A stretch of DNA of 64,000 nucleotides from Mucilaginibacter sp. PPCGB 2223 (GTDB taxonomy: Bacteria; Bacteroidota; Bacteroidia; Sphingobacteriales; Sphingobacteriaceae). The notes beneath the pieces are model-generated. The model searched no databases. It saw only the letters and a list, made by a program, of their open reading frames with translations, and was not told the DNA's origin. Where the stretch lies: positions 124,001-188,000 of the forward strand of contig NZ_MDJS01000002.1 of assembly GCF_001705515.1 (NCBI RefSeq). Direction: 5' to 3'. Below, in pieces: positions 8,589 to 17,771 of the stretch (the stretch's first letter is position 1; every line of letters starts with the position of its first letter). The position numbers were made by a program, and so were the translations under genes.

Positions 8589-10211
8589 TTATTTTGCAGG
8601 TGGTATTGCTATTGCAGGTTGCGAAAGTGTATCAACCTTGCATTGCAGCTTATTGTTTTCCATAATAAACGGTGCCGATACCCACTCAGGGCTTTTGTTT
8701 AACCTCTTGCATTCGTCAATATCAGCGTAGTTATCAATCAGGTAGTTTAATTTTTCGTCGATGACCAATTCGGTGCCGTAAGGTACCTTGAGGGTTAACT
8801 TAACTTGCTGGTCGCGCCACAATTTGTTTTTCAGCAAGGTTACTTTGCGATCGAAGATCAGCACCGAGTCCTTTTGAACAAAATTGTACACTGCGTTTTG
8901 AGCATTTTTTAAGGCATCCTCGTAATGGCTGCCTTTCCCGCTGAATGATTCGACCAAGACAACCTGTTTCACATCACTTTGCTCAATGTTGATGTGTACA
9001 TTGTTGTACATTCTATCGTTGTAGTTATTGTCGAGTATAACACGGCCATTAAATTTCGAGCCAATGTCCAGTTCAACGCTGTCATCCTTGGTGAGATACT
9101 TTACATCGTTTAACTGCAAGTGATAAACATTCTGGGCAGCGGGTTTTAAAGTAATGGTTTGGCTGAACGACGCCTCTTCTCTAAACTGGTTAGCTATTTT
9201 AGCCGAGTAATAAATAACAATGCTTAATGCCCCTACCCAGATGATAAGCATAGTATAAGCAGTTGAGCGGCCCAGGGTATTTCCGTTAAATATCACTCTT
9301 ATAGTTAATAAGGCAATGGCCAGTAACGGGATGAGCACCAGGGCAAAAATGCCTACGTACAATATGCCGCTGTAGCCATAGTTGAGTACGCTGAAAGGGA
9401 ATATATGGTAAACATCGTTGCCGTAAACCATCAGCACAATAAAGCCTACGAGCGATGCGATCATCAAACCGAGGCAAACAGCCAGGATAAATATACCGAA
9501 CAGTTTAAGAAGGAGCCTGCCTGTGCCGCCCAAAAACATCCCCAGATGATGAAAAAAATCGCTTATAAAATCGCGGAACTGGTAAACAAAGGGCCTCACT
9601 TCGGCGTGGGCGTTCCTCACAGAGTGCTGTACGGTTTTCAGTTCCTCTTCAAAGTTCTTTTTAAAACCTTGCAAATCGAGTTTTTCGCCTTTCATGGCCA
9701 TTTTATCGGCGCGGGTTACTGCTTTAGGCACAATTATCCATAATATAATGTATAGCAGCAGGCCGCTGCCCCATAAAACAAAAGCTAAGCCAAATGCCAG
9801 GCGTACCCAAACGGTATCGATATCAAAATAATTGCCGATACCGGCACATACGCCGCTGATGAGGTGGTCGTCCGGGTCGCGAAAAAGCTTGCGTGCGCTG
9901 GCTGTGTTTTGATGCCGCGCGAAAATGCTATCCGGATCTGCAGCCGAGGTTTCAAAATCTTCAACTGTGCCCATTTGCGATATAACCCTGGTTACATCGG
10001 CGGTAACAATTACCTGTTTAGCTTCGCCGGCCAGTATTTCGGTAAACATTTCGGCAATGCGGTTTTCAATGTCGGTCGTGATCTCAAGGCTGTCTTCGGC
10101 ATTTGCAAAGTGGCGCTTAACATCGGTCATATAGCTTTTCAATACCTCGTAGGCATCTTCTTCGATATGAAATACCGTTCCGTTTATATTGATGATGATA
10201 GTTTTATTCAT
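8589..10211 (-). CDS. PspC-domain multi-pass membrane protein
   Basis: The 540 residues begin with a soluble N-domain (1-105) containing 'IININGTVFHIEEDAYEVLKSY' and 'EITTDIENRIAEMFTEIL', found in Bacteroidota PspC proteins. The PspC domain follows at about 107-166 ('RKLFRDPDDHLISGVCAGIGNYFDIDTVWVR', then a hydrophobic hairpin). Further membrane helices lie at about 225-345. The C-terminal third is a soluble, probably extracytoplasmic beta-rich domain like that of putative adhesin/DUF4097-type sensors. PspC proteins respond to envelope stress. It is co-oriented with and 33 bp downstream of a PadR regulator, a pairing common in this phylum, and is presumably repressed by it. Confidence 0.85.
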   Translation of the reverse strand: MNKTIIININGTVFHIEEDAYEVLKSYMTDVKRHFANAEDSLEITTDIENRIAEMFTEILAGEAKQVIVTADVTRVISQMGTVEDFETSAADPDSIFARHQNTASARKLFRDPDDHLISGVCAGIGNYFDIDTVWVRLAFGLAFVLWGSGLLLYIILWIIVPKAVTRADKMAMKGEKLDLQGFKKNFEEELKTVQHSVRNAHAEVRPFVYQFRDFISDFFHHLGMFLGGTGRLLLKLFGIFILAVCLGLMIASLVGFIVLMVYGNDVYHIFPFSVLNYGYSGILYVGIFALVLIPLLAIALLTIRVIFNGNTLGRSTAYTMLIIWVGALSIVIYYSAKIANQFREEASFSQTITLKPAAQNVYHLQLNDVKYLTKDDSVELDIGSKFNGRVILDNNYNDRMYNNVHINIEQSDVKQVVLVESFSGKGSHYEDALKNAQNAVYNFVQKDSVLIFDRKVTLLKNKLWRDQQVKLTLKVPYGTELVIDEKLNYLIDNYADIDECKRLNKSPEWVSAPFIMENNKLQCKVDTLSQPAIAIPPAK

Positions 10212-10244
10212 GATTTCTTTTATGATGTTGTGGTTTGATCCTGA

Positions 10245-10601
10245 TCAGATATCTTTTTTAAGATTAATAGTGTTTCGGCCCTCCAAAGCAGTTTGCACGG
10301 CGAACGACAGCTCGGCCCAGGTTGTATCTAACTGCTCGAGTACGACACGTCCCTCGGCCGATAGCACGTAATATTTCCTTGGGGGGCCGGATGTGGATTC
10401 GACCCAGTTGTAACTAAGCAACCCGTTGTTTTTTAGCCGTGTCAGTAAAGGGTATAAAGTCCCTTCAACTACAAGCAGTCTGGCCTTTTTTAATTCGGCA
10501 ATTATATCTGATGCGTAGGTTTCGCCTTTGGATATGATCGAGAGTATGCAATACTCTAATATCCCCTTTCGCATTTGCGTTTGTGTGTTTTCTACAATCA
10601 T
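10245..10601 (-). CDS. PadR-family transcriptional regulator
   Basis: This winged-helix repressor of about 118 residues shows the hallmarks of the family: 'MRKGILEYCILSIISKGETYASDI', 'LLVVEGTLYPLLTRLKNNGLLSYNWVES' and 'GPPRKYYVLSAEGRVVLEQL'. The frame is open 12 codons further upstream, but ATG at 10601 is preferred. It gives the conserved N-terminus MIVENTQTQMRKG, and a promoter -7 box lies immediately before it, so an upstream start would precede the transcript. PadR proteins repress their own operon and neighbours, often responding to small molecules or envelope stress. The regulated target is presumably the adjacent PspC gene. Confidence 0.9.
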   Translation of the reverse strand: MIVENTQTQMRKGILEYCILSIISKGETYASDIIAELKKARLLVVEGTLYPLLTRLKNNGLLSYNWVESTSGPPRKYYVLSAEGRVVLEQLDTTWAELSFAVQTALEGRNTINLKKDI

Positions 10602-10605
10602 AATA

Positions 10606-10637
10606 CAAAGATATATGCTTTGGATTGTATTATGCAA
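10606..10637 (-). promoter_or_regulatory. Promoter and probable operator of the PadR-PspC operon
   Basis: On the minus strand TTGC (10637-10634), a 20-nt spacer and TATCTTTG (10613-10606) fit the Bacteroidota -33/-7 pattern TTTG-N(about 20)-TAnnTTTG. The -7 box is embedded in an inverted repeat CAAAG-CATATAT-CTTTG, and GTATTGCATAATAC just upstream also has dyad symmetry. Both are plausible PadR binding sites for autorepression. The 5' leader would be very short. Confidence 0.6.
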
Positions 10638-10862
10638 TACATAGTACTAAAAAAGTGTAAATAATTTTAATTTTTACTACTTCTCAAAAAATCACTTATA
10701 TAAAATGTAATTTTCTCAAAAAAACCATTTCATATTATCATTATCATATTTATCACGGCTTTTATGAAGTTTTTGGCAAAAAACATTCCGCTGTATTACA
10801 AATGGTTATAGGTTATAATCGAGCTTTTTTGGTGATTATCGCACATTGTTTTTGTAATTTCC

Positions 10863-10893
10863 TTGCTATTTCAAAATCGTAACGTTACTTTTA
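10863..10893 (+). promoter_or_regulatory. Candidate promoter of the SusC/SusD/DUF1735 operon
   Basis: TTGC (10863-10866), a 19-nt spacer and TACTTTTA (10886-10893) match TTTG/TAnnTTTG in 7 of 8 bases at the -7 box. It lies about 40 bp upstream of the receptor start in a very AT-rich leader. The rest of 10638-10932 shows no gene. Confidence 0.35.
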
Positions 10894-10932
10894 TAATTAA
10901 TTAACTATTAACTGATCTTATTTATTAACGAA

Positions 10933-13900
10933 ATGAAAAAACTTCTACTCGTAAGTTTGTGTTTCCTGTGGCTTGGTATAGCCCAGGTATTTGCACAGAG
11001 CCGTACTGTGACCGGTACGGTTATCGCTAAAGAGGATGGCGGCCCCATCCCTGGTGTTAGCGTTAAGGTAAAAGGCACCTCTTTAGGTGTTATTACCGGC
11101 GCCGACGGAAAATACTCTATCAGAGTTCCGGAATCCGGAAAAATTTTAGTATTTGGTTTTATTGGTTACGGTACTATTGAAAAACCTATTACAGGTTCGG
11201 TGGTAAACGCCACGCTCGAAGTATCAAGCAAAGCCCTCGCCGAAGTTGAGGTAACCAGCGCGTTCGGTATCAAAACAAATCAGCGCACCAATTCTAACTC
11301 GGCACAGAGTGTTAGTTCTGAAGAGTTGAATACAATTCGCCAGCCAAACATCAATAATGCATTGGCCGGTAAAGTTGCCGGTATCCAGGTACGCAGCCAA
11401 TCGGCAGGCGATTTAGACCGCCAAACAGAAGTAAGGCTTCGTGGTGCAACAGGTTTTGGCGCAGGTAACGGCGCTATCTATGTTGTAGACGGGACTATTT
11501 TACCCAACTCTAACGACATCAACCTTGATGATATTGAAGACGTTTCGGTATTACAGGGTGCTGCAGCAGGAGCTTTATTTGGCTCGCAAGGTGCTTACGG
11601 AGCTATCGTAATGACCACCAAAAAAGGGAAAAAAGGCGACGGCTTGAATGTCGATTTAAATTTGGGTGCAAAATACGACATGGCGTATGTTTTGCCTAAC
11701 TACCAAAATACTTATGCTGGTGGCAACAACCCGGATTTAACACAGTATGTGTGGAAAGCCGGTGATCCGACCGCATGGCAGGCTCTGAGCGGCAAATATT
11801 ACCCCGATTACAGCGATGATAGCAGCTGGGGACCTAAAATGACAGGCCAGGAATATATTCCATGGTATGCCTGGTACCCTGGTACACAATACTCATACAA
11901 AACAGCTTCATTAACACCCAACCCCAACAACGCACGCGATTTTTATCAAACAGGTGTAAATTATGATAACACCATAGCTGTGAGTAAAGCAAGCGACGAT
12001 TACAATATCCGTTTTAGCTTTGGTAATCAAATAGTAAAAGGTATAGTACCTGATCAGGATTTAAGAAAGACATCTCTTAACTTAAACACCAGCATTAACT
12101 TAAACAAGCACTTTACTTTAGCTGCAAACATTACTTACCTTACCCAAAAACAAAATGGTTTGGTAAACGATGCTTACAGCAACCAAACTTCAGGTTCGTT
12201 TAACCAATGGTTTCACCGCGATCTGGATATGAGTATCATGAAAGAGCTGAGAGGTTTGCGTACGCCTAACGGTATTTACGCAAGCTGGAACCACGCTGAT
12301 CCTAACACCTATGATCCAAACAACCCGAATGCTTTTTACGCAGGTAACTACTGGTATAACTTTTATACTTACCAGGATTTGGTTAACCAGGCAAACAACC
12401 GGGACAGGTTATACGGCAACGTTTCGTTATCTTATAAACTTAACAACGATTTGAGCTTTAAGTTTACCTACCGTAAGCAACAAAACACCACTTATGCCAG
12501 CACCACTTTCGCATCTGAGTTAGCACAAAGCGGTGTACAAACTACCGGTAACGAAAGCAGGAACAAAGGTTACTACGGAACATCAAACACCTACTCTAAC
12601 CGCGAAAACTATGAGTTTTTAGTTACTTATAATAAAACTATAAAGGATTTTACGGTTGGTGTAAATGCAGGTAGCGATAGTTTTTCATATAATTATGCCG
12701 ATATGTCGGCCAATACCAACAATGGTTTGAGCATCCCCGATCTTTTTACCATAAACAACTCCGTAGATGCACCAACAATTGGCAATACCCGTCAGAAAGA
12801 AAAATATAATGCTCTTTTTGCAACGGCATCAGTTGGTTACAAAAACATGTTGACTTTAAATGGTACCGTACGTAACGATTGGTTTTCAACTTTGCCGGTT
12901 TCAAACAACTCGGTATTATCAAAATCGATCGGCTTATCATTCGTGTTCAGCGATCTGTTGAAAAGCCAGTCGAGCTGGTTAACCTTAGGTAAAATACGTG
13001 CAACTTATGGACAGGTGCCGCAAGCCCTGGGTTCTGGTACCACTTTTGGTTTTGGAAGGTACCCTGGCGCCGCTTACGGTGTTTCGGCACAAAAATTCAA
13101 TGGCAGCAACCTGTTAATGCAAACACCGGATACTTATGTTGACGCAACCATACACGGTGCTGTAACCACAGAGAAGGAGATAGGCGCTGACTTTAGCTTC
13201 CTGAACGACCGTATCCAGTTTACCACTACTTACTGGGATGGCAGCACCGAGGGCTTACCTGGTTCGGTGACGGTAAATGCCGCCAGCGGTTTCACCAGTA
13301 TTTTAACAAACTTTGGTAAGATCACTAAAAAAGGTATCGATTTTGTATTGGCAGGTACACCTGTTAGAATCAAAAACTTCTCGTGGACAATTACCGCCAC
13401 CTACTCAAACCTGTTAAGGGATTATGTTGACGAGATCAGCAACCAATACGGCATTGGTGCCATTTTGGTTAACAACAACACCTACAGCCAGATACCAGGT
13501 TTATACCAGGTACAAGGCATGCCCTGGGGCCAGATATATGGTAACGGTATAGCCCGTAACGCCAATGGCGATGCTATTTTAAACTCGAGCGGTTTTTATA
13601 CCAATAATCCTAAAACTGCCTTTGGCAGCGCGCTTCCAAAGCACACAGGTGGTGTACAAAACAGCTTTACCATATTTAAAGATTTCACACTTAACGTAAA
13701 CATCGATGGCCAGGTAGGTGGTAAATTCTCTTCATTATCTGATTTCTGGGGTTCATATAGCGGTTTAACTGCGCGTACTGCTGCCTTAAATGATAAAGGC
13801 GTACCTGTACGTGACCCTGTTGCAAACGGTGGTGGCGTTCACACAGTTGGCGTTGATGCTACAACCGGCAAACCAGTTAGCTATTATGTTGATGCATACA

Positions 13901-14187
13901 CTTATTATCAAAACAACTACAATAACAAAACCGGTGATGAGTTTGTGTACGACTTAACTTTTATCAAACTGCGTGAGGCCGGTTTAAGCTATCGCATCCC
14001 GGTTAAAAAGTTAGGTATCTCAAAATATGTGAGAAACGCAAGCTTCCAGATCGAGGGAACAGACCTGTTGTTAATTTATGCAAAAACTAAAGATTTTGAC
14101 CCATCGCAGATATCTTCAGTATCGGGCGAGTCCGGACAATTGCCTGGAACAAGGGGCATTGGTTTTAACTTAAAAGTAGGTTTTTGA
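10933..14187 (+). CDS. SusC/RagA-family TonB-linked outer-membrane receptor
   Basis: The complete 1084-residue SusC-type transporter has a signal peptide (MKKLLLVSLCFLWLGIAQVFAQ) and a CarboxypepD_reg-like domain at about 24-100 ('VTGTVIAKEDGGPIPGVSVKVKGTSLGVITGADGKYSI'). The plug domain at about 110-230 carries 'NNALAGKVAGIQVRSQSAGDLDRQTEVRLRG', 'AIYVVDGTILPN' and 'IEDVSVLQGAAAGALFGSQGAYGAIVMTTKKGKKG', the usual SusC signature. A long barrel ends in 'GTRGIGFNLKVGF', with a C-terminal Phe. It forms the TonB-driven channel of the transporter whose SusD-type lid is the next gene (39 bp gap). Codon use matches neighbouring core genes. Confidence 0.96.
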   Translation: MKKLLLVSLCFLWLGIAQVFAQSRTVTGTVIAKEDGGPIPGVSVKVKGTSLGVITGADGKYSIRVPESGKILVFGFIGYGTIEKPITGSVVNATLEVSSKALAEVEVTSAFGIKTNQRTNSNSAQSVSSEELNTIRQPNINNALAGKVAGIQVRSQSAGDLDRQTEVRLRGATGFGAGNGAIYVVDGTILPNSNDINLDDIEDVSVLQGAAAGALFGSQGAYGAIVMTTKKGKKGDGLNVDLNLGAKYDMAYVLPNYQNTYAGGNNPDLTQYVWKAGDPTAWQALSGKYYPDYSDDSSWGPKMTGQEYIPWYAWYPGTQYSYKTASLTPNPNNARDFYQTGVNYDNTIAVSKASDDYNIRFSFGNQIVKGIVPDQDLRKTSLNLNTSINLNKHFTLAANITYLTQKQNGLVNDAYSNQTSGSFNQWFHRDLDMSIMKELRGLRTPNGIYASWNHADPNTYDPNNPNAFYAGNYWYNFYTYQDLVNQANNRDRLYGNVSLSYKLNNDLSFKFTYRKQQNTTYASTTFASELAQSGVQTTGNESRNKGYYGTSNTYSNRENYEFLVTYNKTIKDFTVGVNAGSDSFSYNYADMSANTNNGLSIPDLFTINNSVDAPTIGNTRQKEKYNALFATASVGYKNMLTLNGTVRNDWFSTLPVSNNSVLSKSIGLSFVFSDLLKSQSSWLTLGKIRATYGQVPQALGSGTTFGFGRYPGAAYGVSAQKFNGSNLLMQTPDTYVDATIHGAVTTEKEIGADFSFLNDRIQFTTTYWDGSTEGLPGSVTVNAASGFTSILTNFGKITKKGIDFVLAGTPVRIKNFSWTITATYSNLLRDYVDEISNQYGIGAILVNNNTYSQIPGLYQVQGMPWGQIYGNGIARNANGDAILNSSGFYTNNPKTAFGSALPKHTGGVQNSFTIFKDFTLNVNIDGQVGGKFSSLSDFWGSYSGLTARTAALNDKGVPVRDPVANGGGVHTVGVDATTGKPVSYYVDAYTYYQNNYNNKTGDEFVYDLTFIKLREAGLSYRIPVKKLGISKYVRNASFQIEGTDLLLIYAKTKDFDPSQISSVSGESGQLPGTRGIGFNLKVGF

Positions 14188-14226
14188 TCATCTGAGAACG
14201 AAAGAATAATTTAAAAGAGACACAAC

Positions 14227-15720
14227 ATGAAAAAAATATTTTTATATACACTCTCAACAGTACTCATTTGGGGTGTTGCGGGTTGTAAAAAACCGAGCGA
14301 TTTTGGTAATACCAATGTCGATCCATCTGCTACTACGGTACCGATCCCGTCGGCTCTGTTAACCAACGTCGAATTAACCTTACCGTTGTATGCCTCCACC
14401 CAGCTTGAAGCGATTAATGGCGCCCAGTATTCGCAATACTTTGCCGAAACACAGTATCCGGCAGTGTCATTGTATTCACTTCCGCAGTACGCTTTTATTG
14501 GTGAGTACAGCGGTATTTTGTACGATTTGCAAAATATCATTAATCTCAACCCAAGCAATAACATGGTAGCAGCCGCGACGGTATTGCAGCAATACATCTT
14601 CTGGCATATCACCGATGCCTGGGGAGATGTGCCGTACAGCCAGGCCCTAAAAGGTTTGGCATATACCAACCCGGCGTATGATACCCAGCAAAGCATTTAC
14701 ACCAGCATGCTGGCCAGTTTAACTGCCGCCGAAGCCAAATTTGATGGTTCGGCACTATCTGGCGATGTGATATATGGTGGAGATGTAAGTAAGTGGAAAA
14801 AGTTTACCAACTCTTTGCGTATGCTGATATCGTTACAGATGTCGAAAAAAATGCCTACATCATCTGATTTTGCAGCTACTCAGTTTAAAGCTGCGCTTGC
14901 CGATGCAGGTGGAAGCATTACCACTAATACTGATAATTTTGCGCTAACTTACCCATCCGGCACTTATAAAGATCCTTTGTTCAACCTGTACGATGGTAGA
15001 ACGGATTATGCCGAAAGCAAAACCATGACCGATTTATTAGGAAGCTTAAGCGATGCAAGGGCAACAGTATATGGTGGTGCTTTTAACGACCCGAACAACG
15101 TATCGGGCGGTACGGTATCATCAAACGTAGGTATCCCTCCGGGCGGCGATCGTACTTCTACCGTTATTTTCACAACCGCTAATCCAAACTGGGCCATGGT
15201 TTTACGTGCGGATAAACGTACGCCTACCAGTACATTGACTATGATCAGCGCATCTGAATCATTACTGGCCCGCGCACATGCAGTTGCTCTTGGATGGACA
15301 ACCGAAACCTATGCCACAACCTACCAGGCAGGTATCGTTCAGTCATTTGAGCAGTGGGGACTGGCAGATCCAAGCGTGACGTACATGACGAACGTAAACG
15401 CATCAGGTGCAGCTGTACCTACTTTCCAGCAAATTATTCAGCAAAGGTACCTGGCCAGTTATCCTGACGGGTTTATGGGCTGGGATATCTACCGCTTAAC
15501 AACTACAACACGCGATGGCGGTACTACCGGAACAGCATTTGCCAATAATCCGCTTGGCATTAAACCTGGTACAGGTGCTACAAATAACCCGAAACTGATT
15601 GTTAGCCGCTTTACTTATACCGCAGCCGAGTATAGCACCAATGGTGTGAATGCTTCCGCGGCAGCTGCAAGGTACACCGGTGGTGATAAGCAGGATTCGA
15701 GAGTTTGGTGGGATCAATAA
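14227..15720 (+). CDS. SusD-like nutrient-binding lipoprotein (SusD-2 type)
   Basis: This 497-residue lipoprotein has signal peptide MKKIFLYTLSTVLIWGVAGC, with Cys20 as lipid anchor. It has the look of the PF12771 'SusD_2' branch: 'FGNTNVDPSATTVPIPSALLTNVE', 'YQYFAETQYP'-like spacing, 'FWHITDAWGDVPYSQAL', 'WKKFTNSLRMLISLQMSK' and 'YLASYPDGFMGWDIYRL'. This branch is often paired with SusC receptors for peptides or non-classical substrates rather than plant glycans. It sits between its SusC partner and a DUF1735 lipoprotein in one operon. No degradative enzyme is encoded in the operon, so the substrate is open. Confidence 0.93.
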   Translation: MKKIFLYTLSTVLIWGVAGCKKPSDFGNTNVDPSATTVPIPSALLTNVELTLPLYASTQLEAINGAQYSQYFAETQYPAVSLYSLPQYAFIGEYSGILYDLQNIINLNPSNNMVAAATVLQQYIFWHITDAWGDVPYSQALKGLAYTNPAYDTQQSIYTSMLASLTAAEAKFDGSALSGDVIYGGDVSKWKKFTNSLRMLISLQMSKKMPTSSDFAATQFKAALADAGGSITTNTDNFALTYPSGTYKDPLFNLYDGRTDYAESKTMTDLLGSLSDARATVYGGAFNDPNNVSGGTVSSNVGIPPGGDRTSTVIFTTANPNWAMVLRADKRTPTSTLTMISASESLLARAHAVALGWTTETYATTYQAGIVQSFEQWGLADPSVTYMTNVNASGAAVPTFQQIIQQRYLASYPDGFMGWDIYRLTTTTRDGGTTGTAFANNPLGIKPGTGATNNPKLIVSRFTYTAAEYSTNGVNASAAAARYTGGDKQDSRVWWDQ

Positions 15721-15751
15721 TTGAGTAAAGAAATTTTAAATAAAAGATATT

Positions 15752-16753
15752 ATGAAAAAGAATTTTTTAAAATGCCTGTTACTGAGCTGCTCGGTTATGG
15801 TTTTGTTAAACGCTTGCGTTAAAGACAAATACACAGGCAACCAAACCGGCGACGCGGGCCCCTCATATGTAAGGATAACCGAAGCCAAGGTTTATAACCA
15901 GTTTTTTTCGCCTTTCACCACCGTTAAACCGGTGACCATGTTTAGTGTTAGAAGAGATGCAGCAAGCAGCACTGTTTTGCAAGGGACTAATACGGTTGTG
16001 CTTACCGACATCACAACTGCTTACCTTGCGGCTCATAGCACCCCTTACTCGGCAATGCCATCAACACTATATACGGTGGCGTCTGCACCAGGGGTAACCG
16101 CAAGCGCAACCAGCCTGACATTTACTTTTGGACCTGGCGATTTCGCGAAAAACGTTGTTTTCAATATCGACGGCAGCAAAGTTGACCTTTCAAAACAATA
16201 TGCCATAGCGTATGCTGTTACTAACACCGGTGGCTTAACTCAAAAGGCCGGTTTGGATACTATACTGGCAACGATAGCTATCAAAAACAAATACGATGGT
16301 GTTTATACGATATCCGGCACAATGGTAGATATAACTAATCCTGCTTTCGCTGAAGTAAATACACTTTCAACTCTGGTTGGGGTTACGCCATACCAATACG
16401 AGTTAAGAACCACTTCTGCCAATACCTGCGATGTGTACGACAACTATAGTGCCGGTTATGCGCAGGGCTATGGTATTGTATTCAATACGGGTACCGGTGC
16501 AAGTGCGTACGGCTCATTTATGCCGGTGCTTACATTTAACCTGGCAAATGATAAAATAACTGCTGTTACTAACCATTACGGCCAGCCTGCCGGCAACGGC
16601 CGCTACGCCCAGCTGGATCCAAGCGGAACCGTAAATGCCTACGAAAATGGTAAAATAACGATCAAATACAATATGGTTGGTGGTGCGTTAGTGTCTGCAA
16701 ACCAGGTTCGTACCACTTGGGATGAAGTTTGGACCTACAAAAAATCGAGATAA
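15752..16753 (+). CDS. DUF1735 (BT_3987-like) surface lipoprotein
   Basis: This 333-residue lipoprotein has signal MKKNFLKCLLLSCSVMVLLNAC (Cys22 anchor). The N-terminal half is the BT_3987-like / DUF1735 beta-sandwich ('ITTAYLAAHSTPYSAMPSTLYTV', 'FAKNVVFNIDGSKVDLSKQYAIAYAVTN'). The C-terminal half resembles DUF4361-type domains ('YDGVYTISGTMVDITNP', ending 'VRTTWDEVWTYKK'). Such lipoproteins are accessory surface-binding subunits of SusC/SusD systems. It is the last gene of the operon, 31 bp after the SusD gene and just before a strong terminator. Confidence 0.88.
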   Translation: MKKNFLKCLLLSCSVMVLLNACVKDKYTGNQTGDAGPSYVRITEAKVYNQFFSPFTTVKPVTMFSVRRDAASSTVLQGTNTVVLTDITTAYLAAHSTPYSAMPSTLYTVASAPGVTASATSLTFTFGPGDFAKNVVFNIDGSKVDLSKQYAIAYAVTNTGGLTQKAGLDTILATIAIKNKYDGVYTISGTMVDITNPAFAEVNTLSTLVGVTPYQYELRTTSANTCDVYDNYSAGYAQGYGIVFNTGTGASAYGSFMPVLTFNLANDKITAVTNHYGQPAGNGRYAQLDPSGTVNAYENGKITIKYNMVGGALVSANQVRTTWDEVWTYKKSR

Positions 16754-16780
16754 TTTGTAGTTAACAACCAAGAAGTAAAA

Positions 16781-16814
16781 AAGGCTCTCCGGATTTTCGG
16801 GGAGCCTTTTTGTT
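16781..16814 (+). terminator. Terminator of the SusC/SusD/DUF1735 operon
   Basis: Stem AAGGCTCTCC / GGGGAGCCTT (one wobble pair) with an 8-nt loop, followed by TTTTGTTT, starts 28 bp after the DUF1735 stop. Confidence 0.9.
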
Positions 16815-16953
16815 TAAAGTAAGTCGTGATTATTTGGACGACTAACGATATTAACATATCTTATTGACATAAGTTAATGTTATTATTTTGATTTACAGTG
16901 GTTTTAGTAATTATATTTAAGTAATAATATTAATCACTTAAACTTTTAAGGCT

Positions 16954-17319
16954 ATGAAAAAATTATTATTTATCGCAGTTCTGTTGTGTTTAATTATTCC
17001 ATCATTGCATGCGTTCAAGTCAGTTCACAAATCACCTGCGGGTGTTTTAGTAAAGCCTTCTAAAAGCCCCCATAGGGTGTTTTCAAAGAAGAGCCCCACA
17101 ACCTGGGATATCGGTAGCATTTATGCTAATGGAGTTTCTTACGAAGTATACGGAGATAATTATGGCGGATCGAGCGGCAATATTGTCGATATACAAGTTG
17201 GTGGTGTTTCGGTATCTGCTCCATACTCGGGCACTTGGGATCATAATGGAGGGGTTCCGGGCACGCTATTATGGGTGTATGTAACTTTTTTTGATTTTAA
17301 TGGCCCTCCCCAGATTTAA
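16954..17319 (+). CDS. Small secreted protein, unknown function
   Basis: This 121-residue protein has a clear Sec signal peptide (MKKLLFIAVLLCLIIPSLHA, cleavage near 20). A short basic linker follows, then a Gly/Ser/aromatic-rich domain that looks beta-stranded ('IYANGVSYEVYGDNYGGSSGN', 'VGGVSVSAPYSGTWDHNGGVPG'). No family is recognised. It stands alone between two terminators, after a long AT-rich leader (16815-16953) in which no clear -7 box is seen. It is more AT-rich than the flanking operons. Confidence 0.65.
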   Translation: MKKLLFIAVLLCLIIPSLHAFKSVHKSPAGVLVKPSKSPHRVFSKKSPTTWDIGSIYANGVSYEVYGDNYGGSSGNIVDIQVGGVSVSAPYSGTWDHNGGVPGTLLWVYVTFFDFNGPPQI

Positions 17320-17336
17320 AAATTTTTAACGTCACA

Positions 17337-17362
17337 AAGGCCCGGTATTTGCCGGGCTTTCT
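17337..17362. terminator. Bidirectional terminator between convergent genes
   Basis: GCCCGG (17340-17345) / CCGGGC (17352-17357) with a 6-nt loop is flanked by AAAG and CTTT. It ends the small secreted gene (+) and overlaps the 3' end of the DoxX gene (-). Confidence 0.75.
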
Positions 17363-17769
17363 TACTTCTTATCTACACTATACTTCCCTGGCCCAACAAA
17401 CATTAAACCAGCAAAAACAACAGCATCTTCTATTGCATGTGCGGCCTGGTCTAACCCTCCTCCGGTGCCGAAGTGCATTAATGCCGCAACTATTAGCGTA
17501 CATAATAAAAGCAGGCATACAGGCCTGAACGCTAAACCTATCACTAACAAAAAACCACCAAAGGTTTCGGTGCAGGCCGCCATTAACCCCCAAAAGGTCG
17601 GCAAAAAATGGATACCCGCATATTTTGTTGCCGAACCAATAGCCGCCCATTTTTCGGCGCCGCCCAGCAGAATGGGATAACCATGTAAAATAAACATGAT
17701 GCCGAGGCCCACCCGCATAACAAGCAGACCGAAATTGCGGTAATTGCCTAAGTTTGATAACATTGCCAT
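17362..17769 (-). CDS. DoxX-family membrane protein
   Basis: This 135-residue, four-helix membrane protein has the DoxX pattern: 'LVMRVGLGIMFILHGYPILLGG' at the first helix, 'AACTETFGGFLLVIGLAFRP' and a conserved 'HFGTGGGLDQAAHAIEDAVVFAGLMF'. DoxX/SURF4-like proteins are poorly understood; some are linked to oxidative stress and thiosulfate or quinone metabolism. The gene begins 2 bp after the LD-carboxypeptidase stop, so both are probably translated from one message. Met3 is an alternative start. No special regulation is visible. Confidence 0.85.
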   Translation of the reverse strand: MAMLSNLGNYRNFGLLVMRVGLGIMFILHGYPILLGGAEKWAAIGSATKYAGIHFLPTFWGLMAACTETFGGFLLVIGLAFRPVCLLLLCTLIVAALMHFGTGGGLDQAAHAIEDAVVFAGLMFVGPGKYSVDKK

Positions 17770-17771
17770 GA